DNA of 64,000 nt, taken from Tethya wilhelma. Taxonomy: Eukaryota; Porifera; Demospongiae; Tethyida; Tethyidae. The translations under genes were made by a program, and so were the position numbers. Under the pieces are notes generated by a model that did no database searches, had not been told where the DNA came from, and was given only the letters and a program-made list of their open reading frames with translations. Positions 24,021 through 35,307 of the stretch are shown one piece after another. The stretch is taken from positions 251,687-315,686 of the forward strand of contig CAXIPT010000023.1 in assembly GCA_964030475.1 (NCBI GenBank), in the 5' to 3' direction. Numbering within the stretch: the first letter of the stretch is position 1; each line of letters begins with the position of its first letter.

Positions 24021-25215
24021 GTGAGGCTCCAAGCAAAAACCGGACATTTGGGAATTCGTTACCAGAAATGACGGGACAGGGACTTAACTTTTCTCCGTAT
24101 ACTAAAAAAATTGCTCCGTGTCACGTTCCATTGAAAATGTATTGAAAATTTCTATTCGTGTTCTTCCTGAGCAAGCACCAATAGTTAGCAAGCTTCCCAC
24201 CCTCTCAGTTCTTTAATCATAGTCACAACAAACTATACTCACTGAAAACTGACAGCTACCAGAGGTACTGATTTTTATAAACGGCGATCTTGTTTTGACA
24301 CGCTCTCCTAATAGGCTGCAATTCAAAACTGTTCAAAACTGCTAGACCAGCTGTCTTCAAATTTCAATATTTCAGAACTGCAAATTGCTGGACCACCTCC
24401 CACTTCGGAATTAGAGAGAACTAAGATAGCTACTTATGGATACAATCCACTGTATTACGTAGGAAAGTGTCTAATTTTATAATGAGCTGCCAAAATAGAT
24501 AAAATTACACTTTTTGCATATTTAAATAGAAATGACATCATCACAAATGAAAAAGTGCTGAATCAGCAAAATCGCTAAAATACCAGATGGATTCTATTCG
24601 CTAGCTAGCGATGAGTTTCATAGTTGATTCTTGCTTAATAGCCCTTCCTTTCATCCATTCAAGTGAGAGAAGTGGAGGCTGATCCTTGTAATGCAAATCT
24701 AATCAGTATTCATAAAATTAGCATATTCAAATTTTTAGTTGTAGTGGGCATTGTATTGATGTCCGCTGTTGTATGGAGCATTTCTGGTAACGTTTCCGCG
24801 AATTTTGAGTTAGCTATTGCATGTGTATCAGTATGGGGTGCTGTGTGTATACCCAAATAATTATTTGTGAAGTTAGTGGTGTAGCTACAATTTTTAGAGA
24901 GGGTTTCCGGCGCAAAGCGCCGAAAAATTTTGGGATGCCACGCCCACTTTGGGTGTATACGCCCCCTAATTAGCGCATTTTCGCTAGCGCTAGCTTCGTT
25001 TCCAACTTCCAGAAAGCTTGAAAACAAAGCTATGCAAGCGCTAAGATGGATAAAAAGTTAGTGTTTGCAGGAGTTCTAATTCTGCAGTAGCTTTATACAG
25101 ACTGATACGCGTGTTTCACAAGCTTTAACTGAGAGCTCTGCCCCTTTTTTATGCTGGAAGGGGGTTTCCGGGCAACGAGGAAACAAGGTAGCTACGTGCC
25201 TGGGTATTTATATAT
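24021..25215. other. Intergenic, no gene recognised
   Basis: AT-rich sequence without a convincing gene. The hairpin TTTCCGGCGCAAAGCGCCG lies at 24903-24921, and the palindromic GCTAGCGCTAGC is at 24983-24994. Confidence 0.35.
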
Positions 25216-25218
25216 ATA

Positions 25219-26228
25219 GAGGGGATACACAGGAATGGCACGGATGGCCCATTAGCGCAATACAAATATTGAAGCGAATAACTGCAAAAAATGAGCGCTT
25301 AGCAGTAAAAGTCTTCTAAAGCTACTATTCAGCTCTTTCTCTAGCCCAAAAACATGGCCTAAAAACATCACTAAAGTAACAAACACAAACATGCCAAACC
25401 TCCAATTTTCTCCATCTTCTTTTTTTTCTTTTATTATCTTGGCTCAACTTTTCTCAGAGACTATTCACTTTTCGAAGCTGATTCTTGAATGAAAAAACTT
25501 GGTTTCTTCCGGTAGTCGCTTTTGCCATCGGTTTTTAGCACCTCTCATTGAGTAGCTAGATACAAGGCGAAAAGGGCCTCCTGCATATGGCCGCCATTAA
25601 TTTCTACACTAATGCATAATTCATTAGCTTCTAGAAAATTCGAATTAACTACCCTTTCCACACACAAAAGTGTGCATTATTTGGAATCAAATGCACTGAA
25701 GTTGCCTGTAACTATTTTGTGATACCTAGTTGCTCTTCTTAAGATATGACTTTGATTATCATAACATATAGAAAGACAAGTAAATCTTATGATACAGCTC
25801 CTGCCTCCAAATGACTGAGATGTGTGTTTCACTTCAGGCTACACCGTGGCAACATGTGACTTCTTTGAGTACCAGCTCAGCAGCCCGCCGCTGAGTCTGG
25901 CTCGCCAGACTACTAGCTCAGTAGCTAGCTACACACACCAACTCAAATGTAATTTGTAGAAATATGGAAAAATAAGTAAAAAAAAACATTGGAAATGTAA
26001 CAGGAATGGCTAAATCGTAAAAAGAACGCAAACAAGATGGAATGGCTGTTAGTGTGTGCAAAGAATTCTTCCTGTGGTAAAAATAAGAGACTCAATAAGG
26101 AGATTGTTAAATGCAGTCCATACAGGAAGAATTCTGCACACACTCTAACAGCCATTCCATCTTGTTTGCGTTCTTTTTACGATTTTGCCATTCCTGTGTC
26201 TCATTACATCTCTAATGTTTTTACTTGT
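25219..26228 (-). repeat. R-family repeat, reverse
   Basis: Starts GGGGATACACAGGAATGGCA without the terminal CCCAGTAC hairpin, runs through the body in reverse, and ends in a foldback hairpin (25978-26228) of the CACAGG type. Confidence 0.75.
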
Positions 26229-26254
26229 ATGATAAATAAACATCACAAGGGATA

Positions 26255-26400
26255 TGTAAAACCCTAAGGAGATTTATAAATGCCAGTATTGGGATATAAA
26301 TACCAAAGAGATATATAAATACTGTAATGGATAAATAAATATCAAAGAAGATATATAAATACTGTGATGGATAAATAAATATCAAAGAAGATATATAAAC
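26255..26400. repeat. ~60-bp tandem repeat
   Basis: Units of GATATATAAATACTGTGATG then GATAAATAAATATCAAAGAA, three imperfect copies, placed between two R copies. The last unit runs into a 27-base stub of an R end (ACAAGTAAAAAAAACATTGG). Confidence 0.65.
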
Positions 26401-26426
26401 AAGTAAAAAAAACATTGGAAATATAA

Positions 26427-27480
26427 TTCCCAGTACGGTAGTACTGAGTACATAAGAATGGCACGGATGGCCCATTAGCGCAATACAAATATTCACGCTA
26501 ATAAAAATGAGCGCTTGGCACTATAAGGCTTCTAAAGCTGCCTTTTAGCTCATTCTCTTTCTAATGAGCCTAAAAACATGGCCTAAAACCATCGCTAAAG
26601 TACTTAACAAAAATATGCCAAACCTCCAATTTTCTTCATCTCCTTCTTCTTATTCTTCTATGTTGGCAAGACTTTTCTCAAAGACTGCTCACTTTCATAA
26701 GCTGATTCTTGAACGAATTTACTTGGTTTCTTTGTCTTCACGTGCTTTTTGCATCGGTTATAGCTGTGTCGCTACGAAAAGCGACTTCTCCGTATGGCAG
26801 TCATTCATTTCTATACTCATTAATAATTCATCAGCTACTTGGGAAATCAAGTTGACGACCCTTTTCCAGATAACAAGTGTGCATTATTTGGAATCCGAAC
26901 GTTCACTGCCTGCTTTACCTGAAGATTTCTGGTTGTACTGAAGTCTCTGTAACCTTTCAGTCTTCAGTATTTAGGAGATGAATAGACTACTTTCAGGTTT
27001 GTTATGTAGTTGTCATTATAAGAAGATGAGCAAAACAAGTAAATTTTGTTAGATACAGCTCCAGACTCCTGAGATGCTTCACTCAGTGATAGCATAGAAG
27101 CTATAATATCCATGCTGATAGTGTACATGTAACCATGGATATTATAGCTCTCGGAACATCCATGATGTAACTAATATATCCACACAAACTCAAATGTGAT
27201 TCATAGAATAATGAAAAAATGAGAACAAACAAGTGAAAAAAACATTGGAAATGTATTGAGAAATAATAATGGCCAAATCGTAAAAAAGAAAGCAAACAAG
27301 ATTGAATGGCTGTATGAGTGTGTAAAGAATTTTTCCTATGGGCAACATGAGGGACTCAACATGGACTACATGCAGCCCACACAGGAATGATTCTGCACAG
27401 CCATTCAATCTTGTTTGCTTTCTTTTTTACGATTTGGCCATTCCTATGTCTCAATACATTTCCAATGTTTTTTTCACTTG
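26427..27480 (-). repeat. R-family repeat, reverse, near full length
   Basis: Terminal hairpin ATTCCCAGTACGGTAGTACT at 26427, body, then foldback hairpin (27232-27480). The right arm carries the CATAGG type (CCATTCCTATGTCTCA). It shares both a boundary and the motif type with the following copy. Confidence 0.75.
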
Positions 27481-27481
27481 T

Positions 27482-28201
27482 GAAACATAGGAATGGCCAA
27501 ATCGTAAAAAGAAGGCAAACAAGATGGAATGGCTGTCTGAGTGTGTGCCGAATTCTTCCTGTGTGGGCTACATGTAGTACTCTCTTTCCATGTTGAGTCC
27601 CTCATGTTGCCCATAGGAATAATTCTTTACACACTCTGCCAGCCATTCCATCTTGTTTGCCTTCTTTTTACGATTTGGCCATTCCTATGTCTCATTACAT
27701 TTCCAATGTTTTTTTTTACTTGTTTGTTCTCATTTTTTCATAATTCTACAAATCATGATCACATTCGAGTTTGTGTGTATATGGTAGTTACTTGTACACT
27801 AATGATCAGCATGGAGCTCAGGCTGATTAGTACTGAAGTAATCTCAGGAGACTGAGCTGTATTTAATTGCTTTGTTCATCTTATAATGAATACTACATAA
27901 CACATTAGTCTATTCACCTCCTAAATATTGAAGACTGAAAGGTTACAGAGAGTACAGCACAATCAGAAATCTTCAGGTAAAGCAAGCAGGCAGCGAATAT
28001 TTCGATTCCAAATAACGCACACTTATCTACCTGGAAAAGGGTGATCAATTTGACTTTTCAAGTAGCTATTGAATTTATGCATGATGTAGAAATGAATGGC
28101 TGCCATACGGAGAAGCGCTTTTCGCCTTGTATCTAGCCATTCAACGGGAGACTCGAGCACACGATACCAAAAGCACGTGAAGACAATGGTACCAAGTTTG
28201 T
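27482..28201 (+). repeat. R-family repeat, truncated at N
   Basis: Foldback hairpin 27485-27722 followed by the body to 28201, where it is cut at the N (28202) in the middle of GTACCAAGTTTGT. Confidence 0.75.
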
Positions 28202-28202
28202 N
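28202..28202. other. N: probable scaffold join
   Basis: Joins the body of one R copy to the foldback arm of another (ACATTGGAAATGTAATGAG directly after N). Confidence 0.6.
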
Positions 28203-28735
28203 ACATTGGAAATGTAATGAGACACAGGAATGGCTAAATCGTAAAAAGAACGCAAACAAGATGGAATGGCTGTTAAAGGAACTGTGTCACTATATAAGCG
28301 GTGTTTTGTTGCTAAAAATAAAAATAATGACGTTTTGTGACGTTTTTGTTGATACGCGGGTACCACGTCCGGGAACGTTTGCATACTACTCCGTGTATTG
28401 CGCATTTTGCTTTTACTCGCGTAATAGTACTACGTGGTCAGCTGTTATTACAAGCCTAAGTAGCTCGCGTAATGCGCACTTAATACTGTAAGGTTTCTGT
28501 TTACAACCCATTTATAGTAACAAAACACCGCTTATATAGTGACACAGTTCCTTTAAGAGTGTGTAAGGAATTCTTCCTGTGGGCAAAATAAGAGACTCAA
28601 TAAGGAGATTGTTAAATGCAGCCCATACAGGAAGAATTCTACACACACTCAACAGCCATTCCATCTTGTTTGCGTTCTTTTTATGATTTAGCCATTCCTG
28701 TGTCTCATTACATTTCCAATGTTTTTTGTACTTGT
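28203..28735. repeat. R foldback hairpin split by a nested element
   Basis: Left arm 28203-28272 and right arm 28557-28735 form the same hairpin as other R copies, interrupted at the conserved GGCTGTTA site by the TTAA-flanked element at 28277-28552. Confidence 0.75.
28277..28552. mobile_element. 276-bp TTAA-flanked MITE
   Basis: TIRs of about 38 bases (AGGAACTGTGTCACTATATA at the left, its complement at the right) with TTAA on both sides (28273-28276 and 28553-28556). Uninterrupted hairpins elsewhere (7767, 31342) show the empty site. A TTAA target suggests a piggyBac-type transposase; a TA target is also formally possible. Confidence 0.7.
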
Positions 28736-28859
28736 TTTTAATGTTAATTAGTTCAAATCTTTCAATAAACGGTAAACAAGGCAGTACGGCAATATAAACA
28801 GTACATAACATCCATACAGTCACTAGTTCACACCATAATAAAGTTGTTACACATGCATT

Positions 28860-31800
28860 TTAGGTCTTTCTTTTTGTATTCAGATAAATCTTTCACTGTT
28901 TTAAGAGCAAAATATGAATGGTTCACAGTTGCCAGGGCAACTTGTGTATCACCATCATAGGTGTATTAATTAGTGTACACAAGTAACAATCTCCCGGACA
29001 TTCACAATTGCTCTCTAACCAGGGTTACATAAAGCAATCTCAGCTTTCTTTTCTTGAGCTATGTTCCTTGTTGACTTAGCTTTTTTAACCCTTTTGCTAT
29101 TCCAGCAAGACAGGATACACATGCAGACACCCTCAAGAGATCCATGTGATACTTTCAATGGCTTCCATAACTCTTTGCTTCGTACCTGATACACACTTTT
29201 GGCAGTGCCCTTATCAAACATGCAGTTTTTCTCCTTACTTTTCTATTATTATAGGGCCCAACATTCAGAATCACTTAGTGAAGTTGAAGACTCACTATCA
29301 GTGATGTTTGCAGAGCTAGAGGACTCACTTTGAGTCTCATTATATTCAGTATATCTGCTTCTTTGTCATATGAATTAGAGTTTTCCTAAATACAGGAAAT
29401 TAGCGCACTTGAAATACTACAAATTTAGTATGTACAGATTTATTTCACCTTGTTTTAATGGTTGTTACCATTGCTTATGCTCTTGAAATATCTCTACACT
29501 CCTGTTCAAACACAATTGCTTCTCAAGGAAGCACGTCGTGTTCTATTTACACGTAGTATAAATAGCAAATTTAATTAGGTGTTGCCATGGAAACGCATCT
29601 TAGGGAATTTCCCTTCTATACTTAGCTCACTAGTACCAACAATAAAAGTGTAGTGTACAGTATACCAGAGAAAAAAGTAATCAACTTTAGTCACTTTTTT
29701 TGGAAAAAAGTAGTGTGCCAAATCCTCCATTTCTACTATGAGTGCACACATATGTAGAGATGTTATACGATCTGAAGTTGGAGTACACGCGCTACGTATT
29801 GGGTTGCAGGCATACTGCTTTAGGTGGCACCCATCATCATAACATAATTTATAAAACCTGATTCAGAAATGTAAGCATCAGCAAAATGATGATTTCCATA
29901 AACTAACACCATCATGAATCTCCCAGAGAGTATACGTACACAAACAGTCTCATGTTCAAACTTACGTAACATACATCTTGGAGAAAAGTGTGCAAAGCAC
30001 CATACACATGTGCCTTTGATTCAGATCCATATAGCTCAGCAAGCATAGTAAAAATCCCACACGGCCATGCTCCTGCCATTATTCCTATTGATGGATATAT
30101 GATAGTAATAATTATTGTAAACTGGTTACTAAGTTAAACCGTAGTGCATATGTAATTGTACATGTTATGTATAATTATAACCAACTGTAGCTGCTGTTTG
30201 TTTGTTTACTCGAACACGATCCTTTTCTGTGTTGCAAGAGAGCTTGACTTCTTGCGAACCACTTTCAAAAATACTGTATGTATAGTACATGTTACAGTTA
30301 CTACATTCTCAATAAGATCTGGAAAAATCTCAGTCCGGTTTAGGAATTAATTAAGATATGCAAACAATTTGTGCATATTATTAATTTGAACTACATCCTA
30401 AACAGGGTTTTTAGGTTCTAAGTTATTTAGAATCGGGACTCAGGTTTTTCCGGATCTTTAATTATTACAATAATAATAATTTTTTTCCGTAACAATGTGT
30501 GCATGGATATAAATAATAAAGTTTCAGTTTTTTTTTACATACCCACTGTTTGACGTTTCAATGGAAATGCAGGCTCGCTTAGAATCAGGTGGTGTCAGAT
30601 CATCATTCTTGCTTAATTCAGTAGATATGGTGTAGATCGTTTGTCCAGCAGAGCTAGAGGACAGTTTGCTACATATTTCATGCTGTATTCCATGTTCGTA
30701 GTCTTCAATCAGCTTTGTTGGAAGAGATGATGCTGTTTCCCATGTGGTCTGTGTAAGTGATTTACCAAGCCAAAGAACTTATATTATAGTGTAGCACAAC
30801 ATTTTACAAAAAGTGTGGTACATATTATAGTCACTACAATACCTTCTAAGCGCTTCAAAAAACATGGGTGTGTGTGTAACTGCCAGATAATGCACAGTCA
30901 GTACTTACCTGATAAAGTGTTGAATGTCGTGTTACTCTCTTGTCTACAACAAGACCAACTTGATCTTCTTCGGTGGAACTAGCTGATGTGGTAGAATCTT
31001 CTAGGGATAAGTTTTGTGGTACTGCAATATTTGGCTTGTGAATGCGACAATAACGAGACATGTACTCAGGTGCATTGGGACAGCCCGTCCTCACTTGACC
31101 TGGGAGCCCTTTGTAAGTAACATACCCTGCGTTTGTTGCATAGCATACAGCTCTGTGGTTTTTCATGTTGCCGTCTATTACTATTGCTTGCCCACAACCT
31201 TTTCCATCACAATGATGTCCTGTATTGAGGATTAGCCAAATTGGGATAAATCAATGTTTAAAACAAGTAAAAAAAAAACATTGGAAATGTAATGAGACAC
31301 AGGAATGGCTAAATCGTAAAAAGAACGCAAACAAGATGGAATGGCTGTTAGAGTGTGTGGAGAATTCTTCCTGTATGGGCTGCATTTAGCAATCTCCTTA
31401 TTGAGTCTCTCATTTTGCCCACAGGAAGAATTCCTTACACTCTAACAGCCATTCCATCTTGTTTGCGTTCTTTTTACGATTTAGCCATTCCTGTGTCTCA
31501 TTACATTTCCAATGTTTTTTTTACTTGTTTGTTCTCATTTTTCCATAATTCTACAAATCACATTTGAGTTGGTATGTGTAGCTAGCAACTGAGCTAGTAG
31601 TCTACTGAACGGCGGGCTGCTGAGCTGTTAAATTGTGTAGCCTGCTTGATGACTGAAGTGAAACACACATCTCAGTCATTTGGAGGCAAGAGCTGTATCA
31701 TAAGATTTACTTGCCTTTCTATATGTTATGATAATCAAAGTCCTGATTCATCTCTTAAGAAGAGCAAGAGCATCCAGGTATCACAAAATAGTTCCAGGCA

Positions 31801-33317
31801 ACTCATGCAACTTGCATTTATTATAAATTCCAAATAACGCACACTTTGTGTGTGGAAAGGGTCGTAAATTCGAATTTTTTAGAAGCTAATGAATTATGCA
31901 TGAGTGTAGAAATTAATGGCGGCCATATGGAGGAGGCGCTTTTCGCCTTGTATCTGGCTACTCAATGAGAGGCGCTAAAAACCGATGGCAAAAGCGATTG
32001 AAGACAAAGAAACCAACTTCATTCGTTCAAGAATCAGCTTCTAAAAGTGAATGGTCTTTGAGATATGGCGTGAGAAGATAGAAGAAGAAGAAGAAGAAGA
32101 AGAAGAAGATGGAGAAAATTGGAGGTTTGACAAATTGTAGTTTGGTACTTTAGCGATGGTTTTAGGCCATGTTTTTGGGCTCATTAGAAAGGGAAAGAGC
32201 TAAATAGTAGCTTAAGAAGCCTTTTTGTGCCAGGCGCTCAGTTTTTGCAGAGTTATTCACGTGAATATTTGTATTGCGCTAATGGGCCATCCGTGCCATT
32301 CCTGTGTACGCAGTACTACCGTACTGGGAATTATAAGATATAGATCTTGCATTCACACACCATGCAGACGTACTTGCATATAAGCTCATTAAGGCTCCGT
32401 GGTAAGCTGTGACAACATTTGAAAGAGTTGATTCTAGGTTACTATGGAGTGGCAGATGAAATAATTTAAACAGGCTTGGATACCAAGAAGCAATTTGTAG
32501 GACAGCATAATTATTGAAAATAAGCTGCTTCTGCTCGTCTACAATCAAGTTTTTGTCGTTCTTGAAGGGTTTGTTCTCCTCTTAGACTAAATAATATATA
32601 GTAAACGTGTAACAGTGCATTGCAAGTGTGTCAGAAATAATCGACATGTACCTCATTTTGTCATCATCATTGGATGTTAGCTCTGAGGAATGGTAATTAT
32701 GGCGGTAGTTGTATGCTTCTGCACACTGCTGAAAGCTCATCTGGCCTATCAAAATTTCTGAATCAAATCGTCTAAGAAGCTGCATGGGGAAGGCACTTTC
32801 TCGTGAAGAAATGAAGTATGGTAGAGATGCCCAATCTTCGTCAAAGTGCACATCAGGTAACCTGCCTTGTGTTGTGTAACCGTAAAACTGGGTTACACCA
32901 CATATTCTGTTAGAACAGGTCTTGTGGTAGTGAGTACCAGGAATAGTACCCATCTGATCATCATACACAACAATGGTAGATGGTCGATCTTTTCGCATGT
33001 GACTGCAATCTTCCTCTTTGGTGATTAAAATTATACCTAGGGGTTTCTTGCTAGGAATTTCGAGATCCACAAGTTCCCTTAGAAGTTGCTTGTCGGATGA
33101 GAAGGCTAGTGCATCAAGTTCCTCAATGTTTTCCATGAGTAGCTTTGCCTGTGCATCTGTCAGTGCATCTTGCTGCTCTTGGCATTTAGTTGCAAATGCT
33201 ACAGCTACTCTCCATAAATTTGGAAAGTCACTAGGAAGGTGGGCTACAGCAAAAAGGAGCCTCCTGAGGAAAGAGACATCCTTTACATACTTTGATACAG
33301 TATCAAGCATACTTTGA
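28860..33317 (-). pseudogene. KDZ-type transposase gene with CxC clusters and chromodomain (copy 1)
   Basis: Minus strand. A long exon (33317-~32625) reads SMLDTVSKYVKDVS, RPSTIVVYDDQMGTIPGTHY, HKTCSNRICG, QFYGYT; the part after an intron (32340-32560) continues as LQIASWYPSLFKLFHLPLH but in a shifted frame. Together this resembles the CxC5 cluster. An R repeat (31263-32331) is inserted here. Then 31235-30905 reads HHCDGKGCGQAIVIDGNMKN, a CxC6-like cluster, and DKRVTRHSTLYQ. After an intron, 30755-30545 reads TTWETASSLPTKLIEDYEHG, so a chromodomain is split by that intron. KDZ core pieces follow: WPCGIFTMLAELYGSESKAH (30085-29985) and CYDDGCHLKQYACNP (29880-29700). Fragments to 28860 are uncertain. 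KDZ elements are large eukaryotic DNA transposons. The copy is broken by the insertion and frameshifts. Confidence 0.6.
31263..32331 (+). repeat. R-family repeat, complete, inserted in KDZ gene
   Basis: A complete copy: foldback hairpin 31263-31530, body, and terminal hairpin ending GTACTGGGAAT at 32331. Motif type CACAGG at both ends. Flanks are TTTAA and TATAAG, with no clear target duplication. It is the best reference copy in the window (1069 bp). Confidence 0.85.
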
Positions 33318-33535
33318 ACCTAACTGACACTCAACAAAAGTCCAAACTTAGGTAAATCAAAGCAGCTATAATTTACTGTGTGACCTTGCCACCTGGTCTA
33401 CTATAATCAACACATTTCAGTGGTAAAATTTAGTATGTAATTGACCTTGTTTGCAAAAAGTGGTTCTGCACTACTCTGCTGTCACTGAATAATTGTTCCA
33501 AATTACCAACTGAGTAACCAAGTTAGCTAGCTACA

Positions 33536-33908
33536 ATGGCCTCTATTGCCAGCTGCTGCAAATTCAAAGCAGAAGATGCTGAAGCAACAGTTGTCTGGAA
33601 GTGTTGGAATCAAGAACTTGATTGGAGTTTATTCCCAAATGAACTCAAACAGGTGCTTACATATAGCCAATACTTCTAAAATATAGCACATCAGTATATG
33701 GGAGGTTGTACTATTAAAAACTGATCTGTATATATTTTTTCAGGCATGTGATCAAGTTAGCATTGTACCATGTACAGCTGTATTGGCTGGCCTACTACTA
33801 ATTGTGAGCTTTTCCATGTCTCACTCAGTAGTTCAAGTGGAAGATACAGACTGGGCCGAACCAGTACTGTTGTGGATGTCTATTGTAATGCAGACAGGAA
33901 TGGTTTGA
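33536..33908 (+). CDS. Short two-exon gene, DUF3987-like fragment
   Basis: Exon 1, 33536-33652 (MASIASCCKFKAEDAEATVV...NELKQ), and exon 2, 33744-33908 (ACDQVSIVPCTAVLAGLLLI...WAEPVLLWMSIVMQTG), join in phase to 93 codons plus TGA. The FPNEL.QAC..VS opening, the small-residue helix and the EPVLLWM.IVMQTG end resemble the N-terminal part of DUF3987 proteins, where a Walker A loop (TGSGK) would follow. Here the frame stops right after QTG, so the ATPase part is missing. It is head to head with the KDZ gene (219 bases between starts). It could be a truncated partner gene or a chance association. Confidence 0.4.
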
Positions 33909-34107
33909 TATATGATATCAATGAATAAAATATAGTACTGTAACACAAGATTCAGTGAAAAAATTTTGGTTGCCATGGCAACTGCATTTCATTTCCGGGA
34001 TTTTAATTGAAGATATTTTCATGAATATTCATAATGAGATTGGTCATGTGACTCTGGTAACCAGGGCAAATCATTAAGGATGTTCGGAGCATCATTCACA
34101 TGCATTA

Positions 34108-35230
34108 GAGTAAGGGATCAATGCTCGGACACCATCAATTATCGGACGCTATTCTGACTTACCTGTGGGCGTTGCTGCTTCGTGACTATTACCATTAGAC
34201 TGCTCGTGAAAATCTACTCCAGGTTGTGCAAACATCCAGCCCCACCCTCTTTCTGTAACGCTTTCTGGCACGATTAAAGGGTGTGTCCGAAATAATCAAT
34301 AGTCGGCCCAAAAAATCACATCACGGACGGCAGCTCAAAACAACCTAGAAACTTGTGGTAGAGCTACCCAATCTGGAGATCAGAAAGTTCAGTTCTCTTA
34401 CTATTAATATTCCAAGAGTGGAGCTGATTGCAGGTAGCAGTGTCTCAAACAAAGCCGTCATATCATTGAGGTCGAGCGATCCAATATAAAATGGCCAATT
34501 TCACTATTTTACAGAATTTTAGCAATTGCTGTGAAAGTAAGGGATACTTAATAGTATAGACATATAAAGAAGCTTATCAATAGCTTCTATATGTAATTTC
34601 AAGTTGTTTTAGCAGATACTATGCCAGTTGTCCATTTATTTCTAAATAGCATCCATATAGATTTTTCTAATAGCCTTGTAGGGTGCGATCTTGTTAAACA
34701 ATTAAACAATTGTCAGAATATTGAATACAGCAATATCAAATTACACACAGAAGTTTACAATAAATTTCTTTTAATGATTATGTACTCAAACTTGCTTGCT
34801 TACACATCTAAGTGCCTAAAACCAGTGAAAACGCTAACAATTAATGTTTGACAATCGATTGTTCGACCTCAATGATATGACGGTTTCGTTTAAGACACTG
34901 CTGCCTGCAATCAGCTCCTCTCTTGGAATATTAATAGTAAGAGAACTTAACTTTCTGATCTCCAGATTGGGTAGCTCTACCACAAGTTTACAGGTTGTTT
35001 TGAGCTGCCGTCCGTGATGTGATTTTTTAGGCCGACTATTGATTATTTCGGACACACCCTTTAATCGTGCCAGAAAGCGTTACAGAAAGGGGGTGGGGCT
35101 GGATGTCTGCACAACCTGGAGTAGATTTTCACGAGCAGTCTAATGGTAATAGTCTCGAAGCAGCAACGCCCACAGGTAAGTCAGAATAGCGTCCGATAAT
35201 TGATGGTGTCCGAGCATTGATCGCTTACTC
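34108..35230. mobile_element. 1.1-kb foldback element with ~375-bp TIRs
   Basis: Left arm 34108-34483 and right arm 34853-35230 are inverted copies, from GAGTAAGGGATCAATGCTCG to TTGAGGTCGA, with a 370-base AT-rich centre. TA flanks both ends (34106-34107 and 35231-35232). It holds no transposase. The long TIR and TA target fit a non-autonomous Tc1/mariner-like element. It sits just downstream of the Helitron-like gene. Confidence 0.75.
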
Positions 35231-35307
35231 TACCATGGTGAGAGCATGTTAAACAATAAAGATATTCTTAGTTCGAATAATTTTTTCCTTAATTAGGGAG
35301 CCGGTCC

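Noticed and set aside
24710..25027. Minus-strand open frame of about 105 codons
   Set aside because: No domain, no splice context, and it overlaps hairpin-rich AT sequence.
31355..31567. Recurring frames of the type GMAAFSNLL...PSCLRSFYDLAIPVSHYISNVF
   Set aside because: They occur only in the foldback arms of the R repeat, on both strands of a palindrome, and break in most copies.
33018..33317. Plus-strand Ser/Ala-rich frame opposite the KDZ exon
   Set aside because: Shadow of the long minus-strand CxC5-like frame.
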